Assembly: GCA_021397835.1 (NCBI GenBank)
Contig: JAJFZO010000396.1
Location: forward strand, 2,108,001 to 2,172,000
Length of the DNA: 64,000 nt
From: Moringa oleifera
Taxonomy: Eukaryota; Streptophyta; Magnoliopsida; Brassicales; Moringaceae
Direction: 5' to 3'
Shown: positions 39,612 through 53,432 of the stretch, piece after piece
Numbering within the stretch: position 1 is the first letter of the stretch
Layout of the letters: each line of letters begins with the position of its first letter
The notes under the pieces: generated by a model
What the model was told of the DNA's origin: nothing
Databases searched by the model: none
What the model saw: only the letters and a program-made list of their open reading frames with translations
Made by a program: the position numbers and the translations under genes

Positions 39612-39846
39612 ATCTTGTCCAACCTGCCATTAGGAGGTATTTATCAACTAGTAACTTTTCTTCTTCTTCTAGCAAAAACTTAACAGTTTTACCAAGTTTT
39701 AATGCAACAGTTTAGCAACTAACACTACTTCAGTTTTTAGATCTTGTAGACCTTGCCCTAAGGTACTTGACAACCTCTTTACAGCTACTTTTTGTCTATC
39801 AAGCAGTGTTCCCTATATGGGTGGATCCATAGCAATATGTGATTTA
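39612..39846 (-). pseudogene. Fragment of a receptor-like protein kinase (DUF26/S-domain RLK type)
   Basis: Minus-strand translation gives [20 protein letters not shown], then [17 protein letters not shown], then NLVKLLSFC and, after a frame change, EEEEKLLVDKYL. This is the N-lobe of plant receptor-like kinases: the VAVK lysine, the helix-C Glu in [10 protein letters not shown], and the EKLLVYEY hinge region. Only about 75 codons remain, with in-frame stops (for example at the Arg of LLHRNLV) and no downstream catalytic loop or upstream ectodomain. It sits 0.6 kb from a CACTA transposase fragment on the same strand, so capture by a transposon is possible (inference). Confidence 0.75.
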
Positions 39847-40479
39847 CTAGAATGAAAATAAATATATGGCATGCAAATATGTATTTTAAACATAGTATCA
39901 CCTTATGAACTAGACCAAAACCTCATTCTCTGAGCTTATTAGAATGAAAAATGTGGATTAGCTTATAAAGAAGATAAGATCAGAATAATACTAATTAATT
40001 AAGTCAATCTAATTGGGGAAAAAAAAGCTATAAATAAACATATTTACTAAAAAATTAAGTAATAAATAAAACTCAAATAGTTATGAACAAAAGTAATATC
40101 AATATAAGATTAACAAAAACAATTGGTGAAACATAATCAATGCAAAACTTGAGGCTTAATTTTTCAAATCCAAAAAAAAATCAAATAGGAAACATGTATA
40201 TAATTAGTGATAAGAAAAGTAAATCAATAGCACTAGTAATACAAAAAACGATAAGTTCCATGAACATGACACAATCATAAAGGCATCAAATATAACTTAA
40301 TCTATGCTACCCAAGCGACATCACTTATCAATATTTTATTTAGCACATTCTAGTTTAAAGATATTCATAGCGCAATCTAATGTGAGACTTCTTATTGTTG
40401 CAAAGTATTGCTATGGAACACTATTATCATCTTGAACCTATTAATGACAAATAAAAAGAAAATATAAGAATGCAGTAAT

Positions 40480-40930
40480 TACTTATATTATTTCTAAACT
40501 TAAAATGTAAAAGATATTTGGAAATTGCTTAAGTAAGTCAAGCATAACTCCAAACTTTTCTTGAAGTTCTCTAACATCTCCCTCTAACTCTTGAATATAA
40601 TTATTCAATTTCATATTTTCTTTCATGACTTATGCTTTGAAAGGTTCATCTCCTTTTAATGAACTACTAATCTTACTGATATAATGAACACGTCTTCTTT
40701 GTTCAACTCTTTTTGGAGGGTCATTTATTATCAATTCAATCATTAATGTCCACTAAGACTGAATCAATTAACAAATATAAAAAAAGTAAATAAATTACAT
40801 ATAATTATATGAGCAATCTTCTCATTCACAATAGCTTTGTCCTTTTGTGTTTGACTTTTAATATATATTTGAGCACGTGAAGGTCATACTCCATTAGCCT
40901 CTAAAGTCTGTAATAAAAAATAACGTAATG
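40480..40930 (-). mobile_element. CACTA second-ORF (Ptta/En/Spm) fragment with coiled coil
   Basis: On the minus strand, the exon at about 40910-40820 encodes PSRAQIYIKSQTQKDKAIVN followed by EKIA. A small intron (about 40750-40815) follows, then an exon encoding INDPPKRVEQRRRVHYISKI and a heptad-like, Leu/Glu-rich coiled coil to about 40500. PSRAxIYxxTxxKKDG is the conserved motif of the Ptta/En/Spm transposase family. One in-frame stop (KA*VMKEN) is visible. The fragment ends near the start of the gypsy inverted repeat at 41001. Confidence 0.7.
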
Positions 40931-41000
40931 AATACCTTCATAAATGAATTATCTGGTTAATGCAAATACTAAACATAAGGTCCAAAAAAATAAAGTAATC

Positions 41001-41744
41001 TGCAAAGCAGCTTAGGTCAGGACTATGGAAAGGTGAAGTGCCGATGGTGGCAGCATTATTCGAGGTGAAATCAACTCAAGTTGTGAAGGTGTCTGACGAA
41101 ATCACCGAAATGTTGAAGGAATTCAATAGCATGATACCACCGGAACTCCCCAATACATTGCCTCTGATGAGGAATATTGATCATAAGATCGAGTTACTTC
41201 CGGGTGCTAGACCCCTTGCTTAAGCACCATATTGGATGCCCTCATATGAACAAACCGAACTACAAAAGCAACTAGTTGAGTTATTGGAAGCGGGTTCCAT
41301 TCAGCCATCGAAGGCCCCTTATGGCGCACTTGTGCTGTTCCACTGAAAACAGGATGGCTCGCTGACTTATTTGATCGGTTATTGAAGGTCAAGTACTTTA
41401 CAAAGCTAGACTTGCAATCAGGCTATTGGCAAGTTAGAATAGCTAAAAGGGACGAAGCAAAAACCACATACGTCACAAGGTACGACTCTTATAAATTCAT
41501 GGTAATGCCCTTCGAGCTAACCAATGCGCCTACTACCTTTTATAATCTTATGAATGACGTATTGTTTGAGTTTTTGGACAACTTTATGGTAGTCTACCTA
41601 GATGACATTGTGGTCTACACTAAGACCCTAATTGACCATGTAAGCCATTTACAGCAAGTATTGATACGGCTATAGGAACACCAACTATACACCAAGAAGG
41701 AAAAATGCGAGTTTTGCAAGCAAGAAGTGCCATTCTTGATTTGA
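41001..41744 (+). mobile_element. Ty3/gypsy reverse transcriptase fragment, plus-strand arm
   Basis: Frames encode the N-terminal RT flank (IPPELPNTLPLMRNIDHKIE, then LPGARP), the palm start YFTKLDLQSGYWQVRI and the catalytic YLDDIVVY at about 41590-41615. Stops at 41221-41223 and 41673-41675 and a short deletion around 41345 break it. There is no protease upstream and no RNase H or integrase downstream. From 41001 to 41682 it is the inverted counterpart of 41745-42480. Confidence 0.8.
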
Positions 41745-42480
41745 AGGTGTTCCCGCAGTCGTATCAACACTTGTCCCAAATGGCTTTCGTGGTCATCTAG
41801 GGCCTCACTGTGGACCACAATGTCATCCAAGTAGACTACCATAAACTTATCCAAAAACTCAAATAATACATCATTCATAAGATTGTAAAAGATAGCAAGC
41901 GCATTAGTTAGGCCGGAGGGCATTGCCATGAACTCATAAGAGCCGTGCCTTGTGGTGCATGTGGTTTTACTTTCTCTTCCCCAGTAGTTTGACCATAATT
42001 CTAGCTTTGTAAAGTACTTGGCCTTTGATAATCAATCAAATAAGTCAGCGACATTTGGCACTGGATATTTGTTCTTTACCGTTACTTTATTTAATGCTTA
42101 GTAATCGACGCACATTCTCAACGAGCCATCTTATTTTCACCAGAACAACCAGGTGCACCATAAAAGGCCTTTGACAGCTGAATGAAACCTGCTTCCAACA
42201 GCTTGTCTAGTTGTTTTCGTAGTTTGGTTTGTTTCGACGGGGGCACCCGATATGGTGCTTAAGCAAAAGGTCTAGCACCAAAAATAACTCAATCTTATGA
42301 TCAACATTCCTCCTTAAAAGTAGTGTCTTGAGGAGTTCTAATGGCATCATGCTGCTAAATTCCCTCAACACTTTAATGATTTTGTCAGGTGTCTCCCCGA
42401 CCTAATCTGGTTTTGCCTCGAATAGTGCTACCACCATCGTCACTTCACCCTTCTGTAGTCCTAACTTATGCTGCTTTGCA
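41001..42480. repeat. Large inverted repeat (near-palindrome) of gypsy RT sequence
   Basis: The arm 41001-41682 and the arm 41745-42480 are reverse complements with moderate divergence and a small deletion, separated by a spacer of about 62 bp. The outer boundary is sharp: TGCAAAGCAGC starts the left arm at 41001 and its complement ends the right arm at 42480. Outside it the left flank has no gypsy sequence, while the right flank continues into protease and gag. Confidence 0.8.
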
Positions 42481-43860
42481 AATTGTGACCCAATCTACTT
42501 CTTGTGTACTAAAATCTCTCTCGTAGCTTCGGTTCTGATTAGGCTTGCTCATTAACCACGAGTAATCCACCTAAGTGGGGCATCACTGATGCCTTAGCTT
42601 ACTTGAAGAATTTTACACTTAAGATAACATTAAAGTTATCTAACTGAGTTATTATGAAGTTGGATGTACCCTTCCATTCGCCTACTTTAAGGGATAGTGG
42701 CAGCTCTGTATACTGCCTTCGCCTTAGCATTCACTACTTTAAACTTAACTGAGGCTAGAAAAAGGTTACGCCCGACCTTTCCTACTTTTTTTTCAGGATA
42801 AAATTATTAGTAGCTCTCGTATCTAACATTGTCATGGCATCCTTCCTATTTACCTTCATCGGGACATAATCAACCCTTTATGTAAGTTCTTGGGTGTGAT
42901 CACATTCAGCAACTGAATGGGTTCACCTGAGTTATGGCATTCCCTTCCTTTTCCTTGAGAAAATCCTTTGCTACTATGAGCGTCGTTAACTTCTTCTAGC
43001 GAGGATAGTCGCATGCTCTATGTGGCCCGTTGTATAAGAAGTAACCCCCTTGGTCCACATTCCTTCCCTTACTTTTTGAAAAGGATAAGCTTCGAGGTTT
43101 GCTAGACTCAGTATCTTCTTTTTCTTGCCCTTGCCATTAGGCTTTTTCATCTCTTTTCTAGTCTTTCCTTGTTTTCATCTTTCTTATCGAAAGCACCACT
43201 AGCATACTTGAATTCTACCAAGCTATATGCCACAAAAAACATGCTAAGGGTAAGTCTTTGACACCTTGTCACCTTAATTCTTCTTGAGCCCACAAACCGT
43301 AAGCTTGAGAGGAAGTTAAACCACCTATCTTCCTCCAACATATTCTTGATGTCCAACATTAGAGAACTGAATTCCTTCATAAATTCGCTTATTAAACCCA
43401 TTTGCTTTAGGCACTTTAGTTATTCCCTAGCCACGAACGATGTATTGCATGGCAAGAATTGCTCCTTCAATTTCTTTTTGAGTGCCTCCCAAGAATCAAT
43501 GCTAGGCCTTCTCATGATAGCATCATCCTGCATACAAGTGCACCACCACAACTTAGCATCACTAGTTAAGTACATCGATGTGATCATTACCTGGATATTT
43601 TTGGATACTCGAATAACTTTGAAATACTACTCCATATCCCACAAGAAGTTCTTTAACTCCTTGGCATTCCTTTCTCTAAAGAATGGCTTTAGTTTTGGCA
43701 CCTTTAGCTTAGCCATAATAAGATCCGCTCCTACTAATATAAGTAAAAAAAATTTAACTTGCATAAACATGAGCACATCTACTTCCACTCGAGTATTATA
43801 CCCTATAGAATCACAGTGTATATAAATGCGAAAGGCTCGACAGTCATTAACATCCAATGC
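41745..43860 (-). mobile_element. Ty3/gypsy relic on the minus strand: gag, protease, RT
   Basis: Reading right to left: a gag with KLKVPKLKPFFRERNAKELK, then NFLWDME (about 43715-43630) and FMKEFSSLMLDIKNMLEEDR (about 43385-43320); a basic linker; a zinc knuckle; a protease with DTRATN at 42806-42823, where the family has DTGATN/H; and RT to YLDDIVVH at about 41840-41815, where it stops abruptly. The changed Gly in the protease motif and many stops make it inactive. Gag is homologous to the fragment at 48360-49122, so at least two copies of one gypsy family are present. Confidence 0.8.
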
Positions 43861-45330
43861 TTCTTAAATTATTGAACATAAATGCATTGGATATTGTGAA
43901 TAATAATTAAAATGTATGTCAATGCTTATGCATGTTAGTAGTTATGTAAGGGAAGATCGCTACCCTTTTGTTACATGGTTAGACCAATTTTCATCCAAAA
44001 AGGTAGGCTATGTCTTTCATGTTTATACCACTCTCAATCGATACCATTGACGGATAAGCAAATATAAAATTGTGATTCAATGCAATCAAATTTATATGAA
44101 GCTTCTTAAAAATATAAAAAAAGAAATAAATAAATGAATATGAAACATCATAAGATTAGTAAACTTATGAAATATAAAACATATGATTTTAATATGGTTG
44201 ATATACATGATGTAAGGTTGAATGATGTTGACATTTATCTCTTCCATGTGACAAAATTGTGATTTATCATCTTAAATCATCATATATACCAAACCCTCAT
44301 AAGTAAATACCTCTTTTTCCAAACAAATAGTTATCACTTCATTATTGTCCATTGACTTATTTACATATTCATGCATTATCTTCAATTCTTATGGTAGCCC
44401 GAAAGAAGACACCTATTGTGATTATGGTTGTTTTATCCTTGATGGTATACGTTGAGCTGATAACTTTTACTTTAACTTTCTATTTAATGGGTGAAAATAA
44501 AGCAGTTAAAAATTTATGTGCAATAATGTTAAAAGTTGTAATACACATTTTTCAAATAAAATATCTTATATCCATGAGTGATGACCTAATGTTATGGCCA
44601 AACAACATGCGAAACAATAACTTCAAAAACAATGAAAATTTCTGCTTTACGTATCGAGCAAGGCAAAGAAGCATAGCCATGAACGACTATTTGCACTATC
44701 ACTCTTAACCGGACAATACCCATGGATGGTTTGATTCATAGTAGGATTTATGAGGATCGATCGATGGGCTATGATGTAGTGTAAATATTCAATACACATG
44801 TCAACTTGGTACACAATACAAAGAAAAGTATAAAACTGCATGCTTGAAAACTATTAATATCTAATTTATTATGAATATCATATGGCATACCTTATTGCTA
44901 GATGGTGTAGGTGTAGTGCAGGATTTCTTGCAAGTGCTGGTGAAGGAATTGATGTCAGTGAAAGAGTTGATGATGGACATCCTTCATTACCTTTTACTCT
45001 GATTATATTATTGTCAACTTTACTTAAATGAAATGGCATTAAAAATTTATTCGATTGGATAATAGTTTGGTCTCTCGTAATATCTTCTGAAGTTGTTTAT
45101 GTTAAGAGAATCACATCATCATATCCACAAAATCTTATTAATAAAAGTGTTCATTTTCTAAGAGATTACACTTTTTTGTCCTTCAAAATTATGAGGTGAT
45201 AGTCGTCTCGAATCCTTGGTGTTTGATGCAATTAGGATGCATAGGTATGCCAATAGTTGTTATGAATGTAAAGGTTTAAATATACCTTGTAAAGCCTGTG
45301 CTGTCAATTCAGCTTGCAAAATTACAACAA

Positions 45331-45450
45331 AATTATTGCATAAATATGACACTTGTTTAAATAAATAAAATTGTTACACAAATATGACACTATGACACTT
45401 GTTTAAGTAAATAAAATTGTTACATAAATATGACACTTGTTGAAGTAAAA
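45331..45450. repeat. Short minisatellite, about three units
   Basis: Three tandem units of about 38-45 bp, built on AAATTGTTACATAAATATGA followed by CACTTGTTTAAGTAAAT; the middle unit carries an internal repeat of TATGACAC. It lies within the CACTA relic. Confidence 0.75.
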
Positions 45451-46111
45451 ATCAAATAACTGTAAAAATTTTGAGTTATTTACAATCCTTTCAATACATT
45501 CTCTAGTCACTTCATTGTACATTGTCTTTATCTATTAGATCGTGCTTTCTTTCATAATATAGCAAGATCAATTTCTTCTTCATTACCCAGAGATTTTCTC
45601 TTAAATATATAAACAAAATCAACATATTAGACTAACAACAAGCAAAACGAATCCATCACATAGAAAAAAAATTAAATGCAACATATAAGTTTCATCTCTA
45701 ACCTTGTAAACTCTTTTGGGGCAAGATGATATTCATACAAGTTCTTCTTTTTTATCTTTATTTACGCAACTCTTTTTTGCCATAATAGGAATAAACATTA
45801 ATGTTTAGAGAAAATTATACAAATAAATATCAATATTTAATTAATGTTATACTAAAAATTCCTATGATAAGCAATAGTTCATATATGCATGACACACATG
45901 ATATATATATATATAGTTAATTATTCTTTAATTGAGAACCTAATAGAGTCCAAATCTTCCATATAATGCATGATATGTTTCTTCATAACAATTATCTTGA
46001 AGTTCCTCTATTTTTGTGTAGCTGATTGGAGTACATTTCTCCTCAAACTTGTATTATCGTCATATGTTCCTTATAAAACAAAATCGCACAAATTAATTGG
46101 TACAACTAATG

Positions 46112-47483
46112 AACAAACTGTTCAATTACAAAGCAATATTTTATATTCTATATTGTGTACCAAAATTGTTTCCTTAATCTTATTCTTCAACTTATCAAAT
46201 ACTTAATACCAGTTATTAAGATTTATATCACTACATGACATACAATGGCACCAATTTAACTATTCATTTGAGTGTCATTCTTTCCACTAAGTTGCTTTTT
46301 AATGTAATTAAAAAATAAAATTTGATATTTGACCTATATGTCAAAATATATTAGACCTACCATGATAGGAAATGGAGTTTTATGCAGAAAAAATATAAAT
46401 AGGTTTACCCAAGTGAACAACTAATTATTGAACATGTGGCTATATTTGTCATGGAATTACTAAATATTTTTGATTTAATAAGATTATCAACTTTTAATTA
46501 ATTCATATGCTCATTATGTGATAAGAATAACTCATGTAAGCTTTTGAAATTATTTTTGATGTGGTATGGCTAATGGGTTGGAAATATTACCTTATATAAG
46601 GTTGAATTCATTCATATTCATTAAAACCTTTAAATGAGCTTTATGTATAACTTTCTCAATACATCCACAAGTCAGATATCTCCCACTATGAGTTGAATGA
46701 TCAAATACATTGTTTCTTAAAAGGAAAATCATTATGGCATCATCATCAAATGAATAATAAACATAAAATTTTAATATCTCTTGTATAATGCATGCTTCAG
46801 CAATATGTCCTTAAACCTATCATGATTCGAACATAACCTTTCAATACTTTGTATATCTTTTAAGTAGGTATATTTATCGTAAGTATAAGGGACCACATAA
46901 CTTCACTTCCCTAACAAGATGAAGCATAGTATCAAAAAAATTTGGGAGGAAGTACTTTTTTTAGTAAACATACTGTTATTACAAAGTTTATAACATCTAC
47001 CAGCTTCTAACGCACCAAATTGAAGAACATGCAACGTTTAACAAGAGCATATGTGACATATTTGAGCAATACCCCTTACAAAGCAATAAATTAGAGTTGT
47101 TGCATTGAGGTGTAACAATCATGTGCTCTAACCCATATAGTTCTGAGTCTTTCAAAGAGACGACATTTCTAATGTATGAAAAATACTCATTTAGAATCTT
47201 AATCTCATAAGTATTTTATAAAATCTCTTTTTTAATTTACTTGACAATAACAGGTAAGCTTTAGAAATGAATGTATTATCACAAACTTGTGGTTCCAATT
47301 TATACCTTTACCTCATCTCTTTAAGAACTATTCTAGCAGTCAACCCATCCTTAGATTTTCTCCCAATATCAAGCAATGTGCATACAACATGCATAATATT
47401 AAGCACATGGCTCACATGCAAAGAATTCTAATATGGCAAATCAAAGAAAATTGATTTCTTTTTTCAACATAAAAAAACAACAT
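46112..47483 (-). repeat. Direct repeat copy 1: TNP2 segment
   Basis: About 1.37 kb that aligns almost base by base with 49128-50531; roughly nine in ten positions agree by eye. Homology starts at the shared words AAAGCAATATTTTATATT and ends at ACAACATCT. Both copies encode the same stretch of CACTA TNP2 transposase on the minus strand, with stops. Confidence 0.85.
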
Positions 47484-47490
47484 CTTTACA

Positions 47491-49122
47491 TGAGTTAGAC
47501 ATGGAAGTGAATACAGGAGATTTGGTTAGAAACTGAGTTTCATACTCAGTGGCGAGATACACTGATGAGTTGGGAACATCATAGAGCAAGGCATGAAGCA
47601 CACGAACTAACCCACAAGCCTGCTTAAGGGGAAAGAGGTAGAGATGGCTTGAGCAACGCCAGCATATAGTGGTGCAAAGATGTCTAGTAATTAGAACACA
47701 TGACAGAATCCAGGAACCTAGCTTAGCATGGATGGAAATCTAGCAAGTAAAGATATTCTACAAAGAAGGACATGGTCATTGGCTAAAGGAAGATCAAGGC
47801 AATAGAAGGATAAGAAAGAGATGTCTATCCTGAAAGCCAAGGAAGATAAGGTTCAAGAAGAGTCCTAAACGGGAACCACCTTCTCAAGCTATCAAAACAT
47901 GTTAAAAGTGGATAAAAAAACCTTAAAGAAGACTTCAAAGGAGATAAGATCCTTGACTTATGGAGAGCCCTTGCGAGAAAAGGATGTTATTAGAACTTTT
48001 AAGATAAGTCTTAATGGAATAAGAATTCGTGATCAAGATTGGGTTGGATTCAGTTGTAAACACATCGAGTAATTCAAACTCAAGTGAATGGGTAGCTAAA
48101 GGCTTTGGGTACTCTTAGAGAAGGACCTTTCTTTTGTAAAAGATTTCCTTTATTTCTAATAAAGGTTGAGAATGAATTCTCGTAATACTTGTCTCCCTAC
48201 TCTGCTTTTGCATTCTTATCTTTTATTCTTATTTTCGTGTGGGCTTAGAAATAGGGCTGGCTAGGTGGACACACTTAGCGCCATCATATTAGAGTTACGT
48301 GGATCCTGCAACTGATGGTGTGACAGTTTAGTATCAGAACGCGATTTCAATCACAACTTTCTCTCAAACTAATGGTTAATTTGATTGCTACAAAAGCCCT
48401 ATGGTAGGAAGAAGTAAGTCAATGCGAGAGCATGTCACTCGATTGGAAGAGATTGTTGGTGCATTATCAGAGGGATCGACATGCATGTTGGCTGAGTTGA
48501 TGGAAATAGTCACCCAACAATAATTTTCAATGAAAGAGGGCATCAGAACCCTCAAGGAAACCATGATGAGCCTTAAGACCAAGATCAAGTTGCTGAAAAG
48601 GGCTTCGCATGCCTTAACAATTGCAACGAACCTTACTTTGACTAAGCTAAAGGTGCCAAAACCAAAGCCGTTCTCTAGAGAGATGAACACTAAGGAGTTA
48701 AAGAACTTCTTATGGGATATGAAGCAGTAGTTGCTCAAGTACCTAAAAATGATCAGGTACTGATGACATCAATGTATTTATCTAGTGATAATAAGTTGTG
48801 GTCGCACACTCATACACAAGATGATGCTATCATGGGAAGGCCTAGCATTGATTCTTACCATGCAATATATCATTCATGGCTAGGGAACAACTAAAGTACC
48901 TGAAGTAGATGGGTTCAGTGTGCGACTTCGTGAAGGAATTCAGTTCCCTAATGTTGGACATCAAGAATATGTCAGAAGAAGACAGGTTATTTAACTTCGT
49001 GTCAAGCTTGCAGTCATGGGCTCAAGTAGAATTGAGGCAGCAAGGTGTCAAAGACTTGCCCTCAGCATTTTTCGTGGCAGACAGCTTGATGGATTTCAAG
49101 TATGCGAGTGGTGCTTCCGATT
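47491..49122 (+). mobile_element. Ty3/gypsy LTR and gag fragment inside the CACTA relic
   Basis: 48326-48350 has a primer-binding-site-like stretch (TTAGTATCAGAACGCG, compare TGGTATCAGAGCG after many plant 5' LTRs). The preceding roughly 830 bp, 47491 (TG) to 48325 (CA), is a candidate LTR with a polyadenylation-like TTTCTAATAAAGG near 48155. Gag follows: LTKLKVPKPKPFSREMNTKE, then LKNFLWDM (about 48640-48720), then FVKEFSSLMLDIKNMSEEDR and WAQVELRQQGVKDLPSAFFV, to SGAS at about 49120, where it stops at the start of the second TNP2 copy. Exact LTR borders are uncertain, since only one LTR is visible. Confidence 0.68.
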
Positions 49123-49127
49123 TATGT

Positions 49128-50531
49128 TTAAATTGTTTAATTATAAAGCAATATTTTATATTCCATATTACGTACCAAAATTGTTTCTTTAATCTTATTC
49201 TTCAACTTATCAAATGCTTAATACCAGTTATTAAGATTTATATCACTACATGACATAACAATGACACCAATCTAACTGTTCATTTGAGTGTCATTCTTTC
49301 CCCTAAGTTGCCCTTTAGTATAATTAAAAATAAAATTTGATACTTGACCTGTATGTCAAAATATATTAAACCTACCATGATAAGGAAATGGAGTTTCATG
49401 TAGAAAAAATATAAACATGTTTACCCGAGTGCACAACTAGTTATTGAACATGCAGCTATGTTTGTCATTGAACTATTAAATATTTTTGATTTAATGAGAT
49501 TATCAACTTTTGATTAATTCATATGCTCACTATGTGATAAGAATAACTCACGTAAACTTTTGAAATTATTTTTGATGTGGTATGGCTAATGGGTTGGAAA
49601 TATTACCTTATATAGGGTTGAACTTCGTTCATATTCATTGAAACCTATAAATAAGCTTCTTGAAGAAGGTTATGGGTAACTTTCTCAACACATCCATGAG
49701 TCAGATATCTCCCATTATACGTTGAATGACCAAATACATTGTTTCTTAAAAGGAAAATCACTATGACATCCTCATCAAATAAATAATAATCATAAAATTC
49801 TAATATCTTTTCTATAATGCAAGCATCAACCATACATCCCTCAAGCCTATCACGATTTCGAACATAACCCTTCAATACTTTGTATATCTTTCAAATAGGT
49901 ATATTTATCGCAAGTATAAAGGACCACATAACTTTACTTCTCTGATAAGGTGAACAATAAGATGAACCATTAATATCGAAAAACTTTGGGGGGAAGTACT
50001 TTTTTTTGTAAACATAGTGTTATTACAAAGTTTGAAACATTTACCACCTTCTAACACACCAAATTGAAGAACATACAAAGTTAACAAGAGCATATGTGAC
50101 ATATTTGAGCAACACCCCTTACAAAGCAATAAATGAGAGTTATTGCATTAAGGTATAACAATCATGTGCTCCAACCCATATAGTTCTATGTCTTTCAAAA
50201 AGACTAGATTTCTAATGTATGAAGAATACTCATTTAGCATCTTAATCTCACAAATATTTTACAAAATCTCTTTTTTAATTTACTTGATAATAACATGCAA
50301 GCTTTAGAAATGAGTGTGCTATCACAAACTTGTGGTTTCAATTTATACTTTTACCTCATCTCTTTAAGAACTATTCTAGCAGTCAACCCATCCATAGATT
50401 TTCTCCCAATTTCAAGTCATGTGCATACAACATGCATAATATTAAGCTCATGGTTCACATGCAAAGAATTCTAATATGGCAAATGAGAGAAAATTAATTT
50501 CTTCTTTCAACGTAAAGCAACAACATCTCCA
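49128..50531 (-). repeat. Direct repeat copy 2: TNP2 segment
   Basis: Second copy of the 46112-47483 segment. Minus-strand translation includes LVCKGCC-like and HVNHELNIMHVVCT (compare the HxIDVMHxEKN motif of TNP2) and KGYVRNRDRLEGCMVDACII at about 49875-49815, a well-conserved TNP2/DUF4218 motif. Stops and frameshifts are present. Confidence 0.85.
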
Positions 50532-50535
50532 CTAT

Positions 50536-53432
50536 TTCTTTAATATTGTTTCCTCAACTTTTCCCATGAATTTTGTAATTTGTGAACTCTTGTTAATTTT
50601 ACTTTCTCCATGTATATGATAAATATTTCATTCAATTCTTTTTATTCATTATTTTATTGTAAATGTTCAAAAAGTCAATGTATGTTACATTTTCATTTGC
50701 ATATGAACTTAGTTTTTTCTTTTTTGTTGGGTCTTTCGGTTATTTCATAAGAAACTTCATATAAGTATATGTAACAATTTCATAGTTGATATGAATAGAT
50801 ATTATTTATGAAAAGCATATGATTTCACATGATAATATAATACTGCAAAATAAATTAAATGTTATTTGCATAAGAATTTATATATTAAGTTGCAAAAAAG
50901 AAACAAAAACGAAATGGTCAAACACAAAGGGATTACTTAGTCTTGTTAGTTCTTTGGGGTAGTTTTTAATATTTGCAAACACTTCAGTGGTTATTACAAA
51001 CTTGATGAAAACTATGTTTTCAGTTGCAAAGGGTTTGTCTTGGTCTTCATACTAGATCATTTCAAGCAAAACAACTCGTAATTGCCTTTACATGCAACAT
51101 TAGTACAGTGATAAACTTATAATAATAAATCATGCGTTACTAAATAACTATGAATTTTTGAGACTTACTAATCTTATTGTTCTTATTAAGAAATCTTTTA
51201 CTTGTAAACTAATTTGTACGAGTCGTTTACAGACACCTGATATCTTTCATATTCCCAAAGAACTCCCTTTGAATCAATAGTTTTACAAATAACCAATGCA
51301 TACCTAACAATTCTTTCTTTGATGGAAAGGGTATCTCTTCCATGAACGAGTTAAGTAACTCGATTTGAATTTCATGAAGGTTAATCTCTTAACCTCGATT
51401 CGTTTCGAAGCTTCAAGATTGGTTTTGCTTGTCATAAAATCAATAAATTAATAAATAATTAACAAATTAATCACCAAAATATCAATATAAACCAAATAAA
51501 GCTAAAAACGAATAGTAATTATTACACATAATATGAATTATTTTATGAAGTTAGAACCTGTTATATGGATTTGTAAATTATTATATGAAGTCATAAAATA
51601 TTATAACAAAATATGAAATATTATATAAACATAAAAATAAAATATTATACTAAATCATAAAATATTACATGAAGTTCTAAAATATTATCAAAAATTAAAA
51701 AAATGCATGAAATCAAAAATATTACTTAAAATCATGAAAAGATTAAGTAAAATGAGAGACTAATATAAAGATTCATTAAACTCAAAAATTAAATATTGAA
51801 CACAAACTCAATATTTATGCACAAAACGAAAAAACCAAAATCCAACGGCTCTATAAAATGAACTCAAGATTGTTGTTCTCTGTTTAATTGTCTTACTCAA
51901 ATTCACAAAATAAATAAATAAATACAAAAATATAATGCATGATAAAAAAAATCACTAAAATAAAACTTAGCTAACTTTTGCCCATTGTTTGATTTAATAT
52001 TTAAAAATTTTAAAAAATAAAACTTTGGATTTCAAATACATTAAATGGCACTTATGGGATGGGTTTATAAGAACGTTCAAGCATGGTTGAGACAAAACTA
52101 AACTTTAACATGTTTGTTTCTATGATTCATTGAAAGTTAGTTTAAGAAATTTAAAAAATTGATACATCAACTAGAAAAAAATAAATCTTTTGGGAAAAGT
52201 TAGCTAAAAGGGTAAATTATTTTATTTTATTATATATATAAATTTTTTTATTTATTTTGAATATGAAGTTACATTGATTTAAATATAAAGCTTATATAAA
52301 TTATTAATATTTATTTTATATTATCAATTAAATTCTAAATTTTTAAAAAAGATAAATTAAATTAAATTTATCAATTTTAATTAAATTAAATTTTATCAAA
52401 AATTTTAAAAAGGAGAATATTTAAATTGGGGACATATATTAAATTTTAATTTGAAATTTTTTAAATATGTAAAAAAAATATTTAAATTATTATAAAAAAT
52501 AATTTTTAATATTATTTTTTAAAAAAATTATAAATTTAAAAAATAAAAATAATTCATAAATAAAAAATTATTCAAATTGTAAGAATGAACTTTAAATTAA
52601 GTGTAAAATTTATTTAAATTTTAAAAGTCACATATTTTTGTCTAATTAAAATGTATATCATTTAACACATTTTTTAAATTGAAAGGGGAAAATCAATTAA
52701 AGGAGAAACTTATATACATTAAAATAATAAAATAAATGTTAAAATATTCAAAATTTAACATATTTTTAAACTTAATCTTTTCTTTCAATTTTATTTTTTA
52801 AATATCAATTTAAATTAAACTTTAACTCAAATCAATTATAAATAATTTTTTAATTAAAATATTTCAAAAATAATTCGAATAAGTTTTATTTTGAATCAAT
52901 AATTTAAATTTAAATAATTTTGAATTCACAAATTATATTTATAATTTTTAAAAAATTTTATAATATAAATTTTTAAAAAATAATTTCTAATATTTAATTA
53001 AAATTTTTATGTTGATAGTTTAAATATTTTTTATAAAAATTTAATTCAAAATTTATTATATAGAAATTTCTTAATTTGAATAGTTTTAATTTTTTAAATT
53101 TTTAATAAAATTTAAATTAAATTAAAATTAAAAAAATCGTTGTATAATTGAACTAGATTAAAGTTTAAAGTTGAAATTAAAAAATAAATATAATTGAATT
53201 TTTTTATACTACCTTAGAAAATAAATAAATATTCATTTTATAAAGAAAAATCTGAAATATAGAGTGACGGATATATCCAGGGATGAAGCAATACCCAACA
53301 GCAAACTGTTTCACCAATCACACCTGACCAATATCGGACTCTTTCTGTCTTAAAGGATCGGTTCGACTATACAGGTAGAATTAGCTTACAATAGAAACGC
53401 AAACCAGAGAGAGAGAGAGAGAAGTGAAGGAA
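50536..53432. other. Intergenic; unassigned to about 51.45 kb, then very AT-rich, then promoter of the DUF760 gene
   Basis: 50536-51450 has coding-like minus-strand stretches (for example ELLNSFMEEIPFPSKKELLG) that I cannot assign; they may belong to the CACTA relic. 51450-53250 is extremely AT-rich. 53255-53432 is the presumed core promoter and 5'UTR of the downstream gene, ending in a GA microsatellite at 53408-53422. Confidence 0.5.

Larger units (their letters stand above)
44000..50535 (-). mobile_element. CACTA (En/Spm) element relic, same family as at 1-2680, interrupted
   Basis: Read on the minus strand: TNP2-like transposase (50531-49128 and again 47483-46112), then a second-ORF segment (LYEYHLAPKEFTRLE, about 45770-45715), a Ser/Pro linker exon (about 45000-44890), a DUF8039-like segment (HRSILINPTMNQTIHGY at about 44790-44730) and the start of the Ulp1 ORF (about 44350-44220). 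The last parts are recognisably similar to the element at the left end of the window. The order TNP2 then Ulp1 ORF fits the family. Many stops; no termini recognised. Confidence 0.72.
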